Below, one piece after another: positions 1 through 13,282 of a stretch of DNA of 64,000 nucleotides (position 1 is the stretch's first letter; each line of letters opens with the position of its first letter). This DNA comes from Bombardia bombarda (taxonomy: Eukaryota > Ascomycota > Sordariomycetes > Sordariales > Lasiosphaeriaceae), in contig JAULSR010000008.1 of assembly GCA_030512295.1 (NCBI GenBank), positions 310,001 through 374,000 on the forward strand, in the 5' to 3' direction. Below the pieces are notes generated by a model, which was not told the origin of the DNA, ran no database searches, and saw only the letters and a program-made list of their open reading frames with translations. The position numbers and the translations under genes were made by a program.

Positions 1-3000
1 GAAGATTGTGACATTTGGAACAATGTAACACTTGGAACATCTTTGCAGGTTACGTGGCTTTTGGTACCGGTTAATCCCTATTAAAATTTGGTGGTGGGTA
101 GATAAAGAGAAGATAGAGAGAGGTAAGATAATATAATATGTGCATCCTTGGAGATGCATTCACCTCATTTTGTGGTTCTTCATATGTGTGCGATGCTGGT
201 GCGTGTGTGAAAACCCGGGATGTTTATTTTTATTTTTGACTACCTGACTGAAAGTTCGTCCAAACAGCTTTCATACGTACAAAACATATAGTCTTTGGCC
301 GACCGGCTGGTTGGGCGTGAACTTGACATGCTTGATTCTTAAACTTTCATTACACAGCCACTTTTGTTTTGGCAGACCACGATACCTAATACAGATCTGG
401 TGAGTTTCACTGCTTTATCCTGAGCGAGGGAGGGTTGGTTGATGCAACTAATGCCCAGCTCGCCCCAATGATAGGAGTAGGGTACGAGGAGTTCGCGGGA
501 ATGGCCACCATATGTTTGAATATTTCTTAACGGGCGAGCCAGGCAGGCACCCAGGACATACATGAAGGGGGGTATTGATAACGCGACGATGTGATGGATC
601 GGCGGCACACTGTTACCGCAGGTGAGTTTGCCTATGTCGTGTCGCCAACGTTCGTGATGGGTGTGTATAATACGGGTGAAGCTGCTGTGTGGCTGATGCG
701 TATAGTACCTACCTAGGTAGATGAATGTTTGCCACGGGGTGCTGGTACAAGATAGATACCTGCTATAGTAAGTGTCCACCTATGTCCCGAGGAGAAAAAG
801 AATAGACATGTAACCAGCCGGGGAAACTGGATTCAATTCCAACTGGACAGATGAGTAGGTATGGTGGCAGGGTATCATTACCAGAAAAGAGCCTCATCAA
901 TTTGGCCCCCTTGTTGACATCTACCAACCCTGTTCGTCTTGTTTCCTGATTCACATTCACTCCATAGGATCGAGCAGGCGGAAAACGTGGTGACAAAAGG
1001 TAATTCTAGCGGTTGAGCTGGGGACTGGAACGCGTAAGCAATGTTTAATCATGAAATTGGGTTCAATATCTCTAAGACGGCATCCCTGGCGCCGTTAGTC
1101 CGTATTGGAGAACGAGACTCTGGGAACGCTAGCTAGTCTAAGAGGTCTGAGCTAACTTCCCAGAATATCAAGGCAGTTGATGGTTGCTTATAGTAACTAC
1201 CAGATAAGTGAGTGATCATACACTAGAGAAGAGGTCTGCACGTGTGGTAGGAGAGTGAAAGGAGTGGCTAGTCAAGGGGACTGCCTGTGGCTTGAGAGAA
1301 TCAAGCTGGAGAGAGATGGGCAACTGGAAAAAAGACTTTACAATCTTTAGTCCCATCAAAGCTACGTCGGGCTATTGTTATGTTTGTGATCCTGTGGGAA
1401 AAGGATTACTACCAGCAAGGCGCATTGTGCCGCCACCCGCCCTGTAGGACCCCAAGAAGGCACCCAATCTGGAACACAAGACTCTTTGTATGGATACTTG
1501 GTAGGACCCCAGATATCAAGGCACTCGCCATAGATGAAGCTCTAGCCACGTCGTGTACCGTAGTCCGAGGGCGCACGAACGGACGGACCGGATGGTAACG
1601 ACGACCGGAATAGACTGGAATCTGGGTCTAATGGAAGTTTGAAGAGTGGTCCGTGGGAGGCACGTTTTGGCTTGATTGGTGGTGGAGAGTTTTGGGCCGT
1701 GAGGGATTGTGCAGGGACTTGAATCAATTTTCGGTCGGGCACCCCTTGCCTTGCTTCTTGTCTGTGGCATGGCATGGCATGGCATGCGATGCGGCACTTG
1801 CTGCTCCATGGCCAGATATTGAAGACAACAGATAGTCATGGAAGACGGGCGATTCGAAGGTGCAGTGGGCGGTTCTCGCTTGGGGATTAGAGATAATAAC
1901 CCTTCGCTTGTCCGAGGTAGGTGCCAAGAGATTGCGGGCGGGCTGTTGCTCGCGAGTTGTGGTTGTATTGAGGTGATGGGCTGCATTGAGCAGGGTCTGT
2001 CTGTTCGTGCCGGGACGTTGCGAGTCTGGATTCCGACTGACCGGTTTCGTTCACAGAGGAGAAAGCAGGAGAGAGGGAGAGAGAGCGGTTTCGGGCCGTT
2101 TGAAGGTGCCCGTCCGGAGCCCGTAAGTGACACAGAGCATGCATGTGTCGACGGTTGACAGTCGATGGATCTCGACTTTCCATTGTCGATCGACGTGTGT
2201 CACGAAACGACCTCGGCCCGGCCGTGTGCCAATAGGGAGGCTTCCAGCTCGTCTGCGAGCAGCGCCGAGGCCTGTGAATACCTGAGAGGACCTGTGAGCG
2301 TCTGCGGCAGAGCAATGTGATCTGGGACGTGGGTTTTGTTTGCACAACCCAAGCCCAGCTTCAGCATGCGCACGACGACGAGGGCTGACGAGTGCTGACG
2401 AGTGACTGGTGGTGGAGGCCTCGAATGGTGCTGAAGTCTAGGTGCCAAACTCATCAGCGCTGTTAGTGGTCGATCGCCCTGTGGCCTCGACCCACCAGCC
2501 GCTGCTTGCAGCTGTCTCATTCGCCCTCCAAGCCCTACATTCCCGATGACGGAGCTCTGTAAACCTTATCAGCGGAACGCGGCTGCCCTGATCTCTCGGT
2601 TCGGCACTTCGGGGCCGTCCTACCTATCAAGCCTACCTATCTTTTTTTCATCCCCAGCGTCCCTTCCTCGACTAATACCTTACCTAACAGCTTTAAGGTT
2701 ATCACCTAATTATGGGCCGAGCCTTCGTCATAGCTGCCCAATGTCGGGCAATTCTTTGTGGCATGTTCATGGATGTTGCGTGTTACCCTAAAATGTCGTC
2801 AAATGTGCACCTTTGAGTCTTGGTGTCTTGGTCCCAGCATGCAATAAAGGGTCTCCTCCGTAGTACGGGATAGCAAACAATAAACATTCGGTGACATGGA
2901 TGCGGTGGAGCAGCAACGCACGCCTGACGCTACGACGCTAGGGTGGTGGATGATGCATGGACACATGGATTGGACATGGATGAACACATGCAGGCGCAGG

Positions 3001-3539
3001 CGAAGCCAATCCCTCCCACTAATAAAAATTCCCCCCCCCCCAATCGGCCGCCCACCAACACAAACAAATACCGGTAGCCACCCATCCCGCATTTGCGTCA
3101 GACCCCGTACACCACCATTACGCACATTGCACATCCATTTCCTGCCATATTCGATAGCTGGAAACTGGTATTCAGTACTCCTCTGTATCCGTACTCCTCC
3201 GTACAGTACTCTTAGGAATACCTTGGGCTACTGGACCCTGTTTCTGCTGCTGTTCGCGAAGACTTCTAGTAGCGTGTGCTGCCTGTGCATTTCGTAGTCC
3301 TGTCCTGAATAAAGGTAAAACAAAGAAACAAGGGCCAGAAAAAATACTGGAAGCAGGCGACCCGGGCTACACTAGCGAGCAAGCGACCGCCTAACAAGGA
3401 GATTCCCAAAACGCACCGAGGCCAAGCAAGCCAACCACAAACACCAACATTTTGGAGCTCTCAACCACAACCACAACTACCAACCACGACCACGACCGCA
3501 GCTCTCCTATTGCCCAATTTGCTGCCAGATGTCCTCCTC
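1..3539. other. Intergenic region upstream of KCS1
   Basis: I see no supportable gene here. Short open frames on both strands have no recognisable domains, no plausible splice structure, and mostly non-ATG starts. Small features: a TGGCA pentamer repeat near 1766-1788, a palindromic CCTAGG motif at 711-720, a C10 run near 3031-3040, and a CCA/ACC-rich stretch (about 3420-3500) just before the KCS1 start that probably belongs to its leader. The 3' end of a gene starting left of the window cannot be excluded. Confidence 0.6.
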
Positions 3540-6500
3540 ATGTCCACTTCGCCCTCGACACCCGAAAATGCCGCACCCGCTCCGCCGATGAGTCCTGATC
3601 GTCAGGCTGGTGCTGCTGGTTCTGCTGGTGCTGCTGGTGCTGCTGGTGCTGGTGCTGCTCCTGCTGCTGTCGGTGCTTATGGCGGTCCTTTAGACCTCGT
3701 CCAGGCGCCACCTTCTCCTCCTTTGGTAGGGCCACACGATGTGCCTCTCCCGCCGGTGCCACCAGGGCAGCAAGGCGCTCCCACTTTTTCCTCTCAAGCC
3801 TTCTCTACGTCCTCCACGTCCTCCTCGACTCTTTCTGGTGCAGATAATGCAGATCAGATTACATATTCTCGGGGCCGCCCTGCTCTGCACCAGCGGCCTC
3901 ATGGTCCTTCTCTGCTGACACAGGCTCTTGCAACAGCTCGTGGCATACAATCTCTGTCGGACCAGACCGAGCTGTCGCAGTCGCATTCCAACACAAATAC
4001 CAACTCCTCACCCCCTCCACTGCAAAGCCCCTTCTCAAAAGACCAACAGCCATCATCATCCAACCTCCCAGAGTCTCGGGACGAGGAAGTCGACCAGCTG
4101 GACTCTCACCATGACTCCCTATACCAAAGCGATGGCGACTCTCTGACGCCACGAGGTTCGCGTTCGCCTCGAACTCCAACAATGCACTCGGCCGTTCCCG
4201 CCTCTACGGCTGTGGTTCTGCCTTGCGACACGAATGAAAGTATGATCGCTTCCACCGCCAACGACTACAACATGCTCAACCTTGGAAAGGTGAACTCGAT
4301 GCTTAACGGGCACAGGGAATTTCTCACCAAGTCTAAGGGGCGAGGCACTTCGCTTGAAAGAACCGACAAGGAAAGGAGGGCACAGGACCGATCTAACCAA
4401 ACTGGTGCCCTTCCCCATGTCTCCACGAGCAGCAGTGCTCTTGCCCTTATATCTTCTTCGCACTTGACTGACTCCCCCATTGGCTTGCCCGCAGGCAATA
4501 TCAATGAGAATGCCGCGGCCGATGCTGCTCCCCAGCCCAGGCCGCGGAAGCTCGAACACCGCGTGACAATGGTTCCTGAGAAGGCATGGTCAATCGGGGC
4601 AGGAGAGCTCGCTGACGAGCAGGATGGGCAGGTTGAAAAGTCGATCACTGAGGTTATTGCAGGGGTAGAGCCTAATGCACGCAGCCGAAAGGCAAGCCAC
4701 AGCTTGCGCTTCTTCAAAGAAGGCCTTCCCGATGAAAAGGGGAAGAAGAAAGAAGTGCGCCTCGGGCCACACCCGCGAGAGAAACTATCTGCGACAGCTG
4801 AGGCTACCGAAGAGGTCGAAGGTGGTCTTGTCATAGGCAGAGACGGTATAAAATCGCAGACGTTTCCTGTTCCGCAAGACAAGATTATGGTTGCCATGGA
4901 TCGACCAACGTCAACTCGCTCGTTTTCTGTGCGCTCACCAGAGTCTCATCCTCTTGGCGAGTCACCGCAAGATTATATCGTGATACCACGTGGTAAAACC
5001 CCAATTCGGGACTATTCGGGCAAGCCGAAGCCGTTACTGTCCGATGCTGTCGGGTTGCTACAACGTCCAGACCAAGCCGCATCTGGCCTTGGCAAGGCCG
5101 CGCTGGATCGCGAGCCAGAGTCACGGCGGAAATCTGAAGGTAGTATTGAGGGTGGTGAGGGTGGTGAGGGTGGTGAGGATGGCGAGGAGTCTGGAGAGGA
5201 GAAGATTTCGTCTGCGGTTTTCCTACCCCATCAAGGTCTTGAGCAGTCGCAGGAACATTTGCCCATGCCTGGCGAGCCTCCAAGATCAATTTCCCCAACA
5301 AGAAAAGTATCGCGAACTGATGATTTCCATCCGTGGCTCGTGAAAGCTGGTGAACCTGAGGTTGGTCATGAAGAGACGGGTCTTGTTGACTTTGAGAGAA
5401 AACTCCGGTCGTCGGAACCCGCCGACAGCTCCATCGTAGGCCTCAACAACCATCTCCATCACCCGGAGGTATTAGACCAGAACCGAGTCCAAGTCGATAA
5501 ATCCACGATTGCCGATGAAAGTGATGCCGCTACTGCTGTCGCTTTCCCTCCCAAACTATCGCGCCCCGTCTCGCAGTATAACGAAGATAACGTTCATGAG
5601 CACCAATGGGCGCCGAAACAGCCTTTGGAGGCAATCGAGCTTATTCCGTATAAGCACCAGGTCGGCGGCCACACTACCATTTGGCGGTTCTCGCGCCGTG
5701 CTGTTTGCAAGCAGCTGAACAACCGTGAGAATGAGTTCTACGAGAAGATTGAGAAATACCATCGCGATTTGCTGGCCTTTTTACCAAGGTATGTGTGCAT
5801 TCTGCGAGTTCCATTTTGGATCTCGTCTGCGCAGCTGTTGATTGCCTTGTACTGACTCTTCTTCCAGATACATTGGCGTTTTAAATGTTACGTTTCAAAA
5901 ACAGCCGCGGCGCAAGTCCACAATGAGAAGAGATGATGGCGGCGCATTGGAACGTGGCCAAAGTAATCAAAACGGGTCACCGAACGGTCTAAAAGCAAAC
6001 GGCACGCCGCAGGATGAGGGCAAACAAAAGGCACTGGAGGCTCCAGACTCGGCTGGCCATCAAAGAGTCATCAGCCAGTCACTCCAGCCCACCCAGGGCG
6101 CAGTTCCGACTGTCACCTTTGTCGACAACCAACATATCCTGCCCCGTAACCTCCTCCAGCCATCGCCAAGCTCTACCAGCCTCCATCGCCGTTACAGGAG
6201 CGCGTCGGCGTCGGCTCAAGGGGCCGGCTCCGGCTCTCCTCAACAGTGCGACCGACAAGACCTGCTGCGGCCGAGTCTTCAAGAACGCCATGCCAACAGC
6301 TGGGGCGCCACTACGGTGAACAAAAAGCTGCGCAATGAGGTCTTCAACGACGCATTCCTGAAGCAGCCCATTGCTATCCATCGCCACCGCAAGGGCCACC
6401 ATCGCCCCCGGACGTCGTTGCATCAGGTGCTCAGGCCATCGGGCTCTGATCCGAGCTTGATCCGCACGCAGGACCAGAAGGTGGTGGTCTCGGGCACGGC

Positions 6501-8040
6501 CAGCGAGCACACCAGCCCCAAGAGCGGCAACAGCCCGCTGGCGCTGGGTCACCACCACCAGCAGCGCCATAGCGATGCTAGCCATCATCTATCATCGCGG
6601 ATTATCAGTATTAGCTGCGAAGAGCAGACAGAACAGGATGACGACCCAGCGCCCAAGGATGTTACGGGCACCAGCGCGCCGGAGCCGGAGATCCTGGGAG
6701 ACTCGTCCCCTGCGCAGCAGAAGAAGAAGCGGAGGTATTCGGGAACGGGTCTGCGAAGAAAGCCGAAGGATGTGCAGGACGCGCGCGGCGATCTGCAGTA
6801 CTTTGAAGAGGCGGATGGTATTGGGTTCAAGGGCGACAAGGCCGAGTTTGCGAAGCGGGCGTTTCAGGACGTGCCGCGCACCCCTCCTCCCATGGAAAAG
6901 TCATCGTTGTCGATAGAATGGCCGGCGGAGACGACGGGAAACCTGGAAATCAGCACGGCCAGTGTCGACCCCCCTCCGTACTCGGAGGAGCCGCGAGAAG
7001 AGCCTGGCGCCGTCATGGCATCATCCGAGCTCCCTTCGGCAGACCCGTCCGGCCCGCCTAGCCCTGACGCTGAGTACAAGCGGGTCCCGCGGCCCGTCAA
7101 CCCCAAGGAGGCGCAGACGCAGCGCGACCCGGCGCGGGTCGAGTATTTCTTATTGCTCGAGGACCTCACGGCGGGCATGAAGCGGCCGTGCATCATGGAC
7201 CTCAAGATGGGCACGCGGCAGTACGGCGTCGAGGCCAACGCCAAGAAGCAGAAGAGCCAGCAGGGCAAGTGCGCCAAGACGACGTCGCGCGAGCTGGGCG
7301 TGCGCGTGTGCGGGCTGCAGGTCTGGGACGTGGCGACGCAGAGCTACGTGTTCAAGGACAAGTACTACGGGCGCGACCTGAAGAAGGGCCACGAGTTCCA
7401 GGCGGCGCTGACGAGGTTTCTGTATGATGGTGTCGACCGGGCCAGTGTCTTGCGGCATATACCGACGGTGCTGCGGAAGCTGGGCGAGCTGGAGGTGATT
7501 ATTGGAAGGTTGAGGGGGTATAGGTTCTATGCTGCTAGCTTGCTCATGTTTTATGATGGGGAGGGGGAGGAGGAGTACTCGGCGACGGCTGATGAGTATG
7601 GGACTGAGGTGGATGATTCGACGACGGATCTGGGCACGGATACGGAAGAGTATGGTGTGGCGAGGAGGCAGAAGATGGGGAGGAGGGGCAGGGAGATTGA
7701 CTTTAAGATGGCGGATTTTGCCAACTGCGTGACGGCGGGGGATCCGGATATCGAGGGGAAGCCGTGTCCGCCGAGGCATCCGGATGAGCCGGATAGGGGG
7801 TTCTTGAGGGGGTTGAGGAGCTTGAGGAAGTATTTCTTGAGGATTCAGAGGGATGTGAGGGGGGAGTTGGGGATGATTGGGGGGATGAGGGGGGGTATGA
7901 CCAGGTTGGTGGGGTGGATGAGGATGAGGATGACAAAGATGATGTGGAGGTTGGGAGGGATGAGGATTATGGGGGGGTCAGTGAGTGAGTCAGTTGAAGG
8001 GGTTGGTGTTTATTGTGGTAATAGCCAGCTAGGTATTTAA
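3540..8040 (+). CDS. KCS1: Inositol hexakisphosphate kinase, Kcs1 type
   Basis: Phosphorylates InsP6 (and InsP5) to inositol pyrophosphates, which signal phosphate and energy status. Two exons, 3540-5788 and 5868-8040, with a 79-nt GTATGT...CAG intron; 1473 residues as read. ATG 3540 is chosen because the in-frame triplet at 3510 is TTG. The N-terminal ~700 residues are low-complexity (Ala/Gly, Ser/Pro). The catalytic part starts with QVGGH and ENEFYEKI (about residues 715-735), runs across the intron into FLPRYIGVLNVTF, is interrupted by a ~400-residue insertion, and resumes with the family signature PCIMDLKMG (PxxxDxKxG, about residue 1189), YAASLLMFYDG and IDFKMADFA (about 1360). The last ~40 residues as read are an odd Met/Gly/Arg-rich tail. 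One extra G in the run at 7869-7872 gives instead an acidic tail ending at a TGA at 7986-7988, the more likely true end. Family call firm; exact C-terminus doubtful. Confidence 0.93.
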
Positions 8041-8881
8041 CAGAGGCAGAGAGCAGAAAGCAAGCAAGCAAGCAAGCAAGCAAACAAACAAACAAACAAA
8101 CAAACAAACCAAAAGGGTTTGCGATTTTATTTTCAACGTTAAGCGCAGGGAAAAGGAAAAAAACCAGGGGGTATTGTGTCCAGCTGGCTGGCTGATCGGC
8201 AGAGGACAGGTAATAGGGGAAGAAGGTGTTGAGGTAGTACCTACGTACGTACGTAGTTGAGTGAGGTATCTACCTAATTAGATTGTTTCAGGTTTATTTA
8301 GTTCCTTGCTCATTTTTGTTCTGTCTTGCTTTGCTTCGTTTGTTCTGGGCGTGTTTTTGTGGGACTTGGGTTGCTGGTACTAATAGGGAAGGTTTACCAT
8401 GGCTGCCGCTGCTGCTGTTCTACCTCACCAAAGGGCAAGGGGCACTCTAGTATAGATAGATACATTCTTGGTTGTATTACAGACGATAAATGCCTCGAGG
8501 TTATGTGTTGCCAGGCTTTACATTCTTTTACCTTGATCCTCGGGGAAAACAAGTTCATGATACTTAATATGTAGAAAGCATAACGGCAGTATGTATTAGT
8601 CACAGCGAGACGCAAAGAGAGGTTGGTGGAGAGGTATCATATTGCATCCTTGCATACCGGTATTTACCAGGTAGTTCCAGAGAAGATAACAACTACGTCC
8701 CCATCAACACATCACAACAAAGTAAGCCTCCCGTCCACACGGTGTCCCCTAAGTTCATTCATCTATCAATGCCCTCCCTCCCTCCCTCTCCATAAACGCT
8801 GCATTAAAAACAAAACCATCCCACCACGAACAACCATCAGCCAACCGCCCGACAGCCGAGACAGGCAAAGCAACACACATC
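8041..8881. other. Convergent 3' intergenic region KCS1/MAK10
   Basis: This stretch separates the 3' ends of two convergent genes. It holds a compound tetranucleotide repeat, (AAGC)n followed by (AAAC)n, at about 8059-8108, and a short ACGT repeat near 8241-8256. No gene is recognisable; it probably contains both 3' untranslated regions. Confidence 0.6.
8061..8108. repeat. Compound tetranucleotide microsatellite (AAGC)n(AAAC)n
   Basis: About five AAGC units pass directly into about six AAAC units, just 3' of the KCS1 stop codon and probably within its 3' UTR. Confidence 0.85.
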
Positions 8882-11783
8882 CTACTTCTCCACATCTATT
8901 ACCTCTACCTTGGGCACAATCCACCACTCATGGTACGCCTTCTCCGGCTTCGGCACCTCAACCTTCAGCGCCAACTTGCCCTTCCCACCCTCCCCACCTC
9001 CCGCCTTCGCCCTAGCCGCAAAAGCAGCCCTCACCCTCTCAATAGAAATCCCCGCATCGATCCCCGTCCTCATACACCTCTTGACCCCGTCCGACCAGCG
9101 CTTATACCCGCCCACGGCAAACGCCTCCTTCTCGCTCAGCTTGCTGAGCACCTCGAGCCCCTTCCTGGCGCCCACGACCGCGCGCGCGGCGTACTCGAGC
9201 AGCTCGGCCGTGCCGCTCTCGGGCTGCGTCGCGGCCCTGACAAAACTCTCGTACGCGGGCAGCTCGGGCAGACCGATAGGCGCGAACGGCTTCATGCGGA
9301 TGTCGTAGCGCAGCTCGTCGGTGCTGTAGGGTCTCGGCGGGGGTGCGACGAGCCCCTCGCGCTGCAGGACGGTGTAGAGGTAGGAGAGCGCGTCGGCGAG
9401 CTCCCAGGTGACGGCGGCGTCGAGGATGGTGGCGCGGAGGTAGGAGAGCGAGCGGGTGAACTGGGCTTCGGCCTGCGGGGTTAGGAAGCCGCCGCTCCTG
9501 TTATCGTTGCGCACGCCGCCGTTGGTGCCGACGCGCACCTCGTTGAGGCGCTGCATGGTGAAGGCCTTGATGCGCTCGACGTGCTGCGCGCGCGTCTTGG
9601 CCAGGTAGCTGAGATACCAGTACATGCCGGCCAGCTCGTCGGGGTGGTACGTCTCGAGCTCGAAGCCGAGCTGGACGATCCACTCCATCAGCTTGAGCTT
9701 GTACAGATATGCCCACGACGACAGCGGGAGCGAGTACGCCGGGGGGTCTGAAGCACCCGTGCCATCGGAACTCGTCATTGGACTGGTCTTGTACGCCATG
9801 GGCTTCTCGTCGAGCTGGATCTGCAGCAGCTGGTCAATCTCCTCGGCGTCCATCTGGACCGTCTCCCAGTCCTGGATGGAGTGGCAGAAGGTGCGGCGGA
9901 CGCGGCAGCGGTTCTGGCAGAGGGCGCGGAAGATGTCGAGGTACGACTGGGCGGCGCGCTGGCGGAAGAGCTCCATCTGGTGGGCGATGGCGAAGCGGGG
10001 GTCGTGGGGGAGCTCGACGGAGTCGTGGCTTTTGTCGAGCAGGGTGCTGTGGGGCATGACGACGATGGCGAGGTCGTCGTCGATGACGTGGCGGATGCTG
10101 AGGTGGCCGAGGATGATCATGTCCTTGAAGAGGAAGTTCTGGAGCAGGGTGCGGATGTAGACGAGAGGTTGGGGCTTTTGGGCTTGGAAGGCGAGGACGA
10201 AGTTCTATAGGAATATGTCAGTGACTGATTGGTATTTAGGTCATGATTGGAAGATAAAAGGGGTAAGGGATAGGGGGCAACACACCAAAAGACTCTGCGA
10301 ATCAGAATAGCTCAACACCTTGAGCACATCGATACCGTCGTTGAACAGCTTCTTAAAGTGCCCATACGTCTCCTCGAAGCTCAGCTGCACAATGGGCCGG
10401 GGCGGCATGGTACTAGCCAGCTTGCGCTGGATCTTTGTGCTGAAGGCCTCCGGGACGGGGGTGCCCAGGTGGCGCGACTTGTAGATGGGGTCCCAGAGGG
10501 CCTTCATCTGCACCCACGGCAGGCTCAGCGAGTCGGGGTTGCTGCGCAGCTCCGAGAGCTCGATGGCGCGCAGGAAGGCCGTCCGCAGCTCCAGGCGGAA
10601 GCCAAGCGCCTGCGCCATGTCGTCGGATATCTCGTGTCGGATGTTGTGCACCAGGGTCCGGGCGGCCATGATCTCGTCGCGGATCTCGTCCCGGTCAATG
10701 TCGTCCAGTAGCGAGCGGCGGTATGTGTTGGTGACGAAATCCTCTTCCTTGGGAGTGAGGGGTATATGAGTAATGTCCTTTAAACTGAAGAAGAAGAGGG
10801 AAACTCACTTCGTAAAAATGCTCAAACTTGATCCTCTCGTTAACATACCAGCATGCCTTTAGTAGTCCCAGACAGTAGGCACGGAGGACACTGAACATGG
10901 GGTCTCTTGGAGCCTTAGGCTCACCACTGCGAGGTCTGATGAAGTCGGCTTCTTGGATGGTGGTTGGATAGGGGTTCAGCATGGCCTCGATGTAGACGTT
11001 TGTAAACAGCGTCTGCGACAGGGGGTAACCGAGATGCCATGCCATCTGTGATGCGCCATCATGCCGTTAGACAATGCCCACAAAGAATTGTCATGATCAT
11101 CAGAGACACCAACCTCGAGACATAATAGCTGGTCGATGATACCCAGGACCTCGCTGGGCAGCAGCGGGCGTGTGACATCATAGTCCTCGTCTAGAGACTC
11201 GCCAGGGGCGAGACAGCCGCTGTCCATCTTGGGGTCCATGATCTAGGAATGAGAGCCATGTTAGTGAGACTTCATGCATGCGACTTGATGAGACGGGAGA
11301 TAAATTAACGATTATACCTCAAGAGCCCCGACGGACTCGAACAGGGTAAAGTAGCCATCCTTGATAAGCGCGCCAGGCGGCAATGCTGTGAGAAGAGGGA
11401 GAGGGGGGTTAGCATGATAGCTTCCTTATTAATACATATCAAGGCTGTATAATACATACTCGCGGTGGCCGACGCAAACCTGCGGGTGACGTCGGTGGCG
11501 ACGATGCCAGCGCTGGAGATCATGGGCGGCGGCGGGTCATCGGCGAGGTAATAATTTGGGTTGTTGATGGACAAGCCGACGAACTCTGTGAGTGAGATTA
11601 GCTACCCATCCATCAATTAAACAAGCAGCAATCAGAGCCTCGTGAGTTGCAGCAGCTGCAGCTCAATCTCAGCATTAATCACTGCAACCAAAACGGAAAA
11701 GATGGCATGTCTTTTTTGAAAGGAAAAAGGAGACAGAAAAAATTACCCTGCGACACCATCGACTCATCCTGTGTCGTCGACAT
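8882..11783 (-). CDS. MAK10: NatC N-alpha-acetyltransferase auxiliary subunit Mak10 (NAA35)
   Basis: Ribosome-anchoring, non-catalytic subunit of the NatC complex (with Mak3 and Mak31), which acetylates N-termini beginning Met-hydrophobic. Seven exons in reading order: 11783-11747, 11585-11460, 11385-11318, 11242-11114, 11045-10809, 10747-10286, 10204-8882. Together they make 2382 nt, a continuous frame of 793 residues, close to the 725-733 of human and yeast proteins. The diagnostic motif ALEIMDPKMDSG is built across the intron at 11243-11317, and MAWHLGYPLSQTLFTN starts exon 5; both are hallmarks of the Mak10 family. The start MSTTQDESMVSQ lies in a 37-nt first coding exon. Most donors are GTATGT/GTGAGT-like; exon 6 uses an AAG acceptor. 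The gene is convergent with KCS1. Identification strong; individual exon borders were chosen for frame continuity. Confidence 0.92.
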
Positions 11784-12733
11784 CGTTGGCTGCCTCCTCC
11801 TCTCGCTTCTGCTCGTCGTGCCCTTTCACTGTTACTGTTACTGTCACCGAGAGCTCGTCGGGCGATGCATCTATCGGCGTCGGGTATGAAAGGTGGTGGG
11901 GGGAATGCCGTATTGGAGGTGCATATGCAGCCAGTGAGCGGCTGCTAGCACAATGCAAGTCCTCGCTGTGGATAAGCGACGATTTCCGCCCTTTGCGCCT
12001 GCCTCAGTTACCTGCACTCACGATCTTTATCAGGTATCAGGACCTAAAAAGCGGCGGCATTGTCATCTCATGTCAACCTAAACCAACATTATATGGCAGA
12101 ACTTGTAGCTTAAGCATTATGGGCAAAATATGAAACGTGAAAGATTTGGGTTGGTCCAATCAGAATCATGAGCACAGCACCGTATCGGGATATCCAGAGC
12201 AGCAATTATCATATCTATCTTACTGGAACAAACTCAACATCGGAGGGAGAGCTATTTTGCTGAAATGCAATAATACATCTGGTATCTAGCACTCCATTGT
12301 CGAAACAGGGCTGTACGAGGTCAACATCGTGGAAATCACACACTGACATCCTAATCACGCTCAATCCCTCTCTCTCTGTCCATGCGCCTCTCCCAATCTA
12401 AGCTGCTGATAAATCCAGCAATAGGTCTGGTAAGTTCATCTTTGCCAATATCGTCTATTAACCCCCCACCCATGCTCTCCCCTCCGATATGATATACACA
12501 GTGTCGAGTTCACAAAAGTACAGCCCGGACAAGGCTTGCTTGCAAGGTAAGGCACAAAGTGCCTCGTACCCCATATGATGATATGCCTGCTTGCTTGCTA
12601 TTTTGCCGTCTGCCTGCCCGTCATTCCGTTCAGGTTTGTAGGAGTCTGGAGTTTTCTTGGTTCCATCTCCTATTCCCCCATCCCGATTCCCCATTCATCC
12701 CCATGTCTAACCCCTTGACCCCGTTTGCTGAGT
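11784..12733. other. Intergenic region MAK10-ATP15
   Basis: This holds the upstream region of MAK10 and the 3' flank of ATP15. It includes a short CTGTTACTGTTACTGTCAC stretch near 11828. No open frame shows recognisable coding features. Confidence 0.6.
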
Positions 12734-13282
12734 TTAAGCGGAGGAGGCGGCGTTCGCGTTGGCAGTAGCGGACGCAGAGTTGGCCTCAGCCAGGTTCTTG
12801 ACCTCGCCCTGCTTGCCGTTCTGTTCCGAGAAGAAGAAAATATCGCATCAGTCCCCATCCTCCTTCTTTCTCCCTGGGGAATTGGAGAGACAAGAACTCA
12901 CCTCCCACTTGGCGAACCGCAGCTCGGCGAGACCTCTGCGCTCGGCAGCCAGTCTCAAGTCATCCTTCAAGCTCTGGCGAATGACGCGGGCGGCGATGGC
13001 CAGATAGCGGTTGTAGCTAGTGACAAGAACAATTCCGTATCAGCCTCTCTTTCTTTCTTCCAATTTCATTGCTCCCAGTCTCCCCATTCCTTCCTCGCCC
13101 CTCAGATCCGGTCGATTGCAGTCGGTCGCTTGGTCGGTCGCTTGGTCGGTCGCTCGGTCATTTCGCTCGTAGACGCAGTGTTGGTATTGCAAGGGCACGC
13201 ATGCTAGAGATCAAATGACGGCGGATAAGAAAAGCCAAAAAAAAACTCACGTAATGCCAGAGGCCTTCCACGCGAACGTCAT
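12734..13282 (-). CDS. ATP15: ATP synthase F1 subunit epsilon, mitochondrial
   Basis: Small subunit of the F1 central stalk of mitochondrial F1Fo ATP synthase. Three exons in reading order: 13282-13251, 13016-12902, 12820-12734, giving 77 residues. The joined protein begins MTFAWKASGITYNRYL and continues through an Arg/Leu-rich helix ending AELRFAKWE, the typical fungal Atp15 sequence. The last exon adds a hydrophilic NGKQGEVKNLAEAN tail followed by an Ala/Ser/Asn stretch. No cleavable presequence is evident, as usual for this subunit. Each exon is shorter than 120 nt, so single-frame scans miss the gene. Intron 1 (234 nt) carries a 12-nt repeat (GGTCGGTCGCTT) near 13125-13160. Very secure from sequence identity and splice continuity. 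Confidence 0.95.

Noticed and set aside
1516..2345. Overlapping minus-strand frames of 205 and 152 codons
   Set aside because: No ATG-supported coherent gene, Ser/Arg/Pro-rich random composition, no domain or splice continuity.
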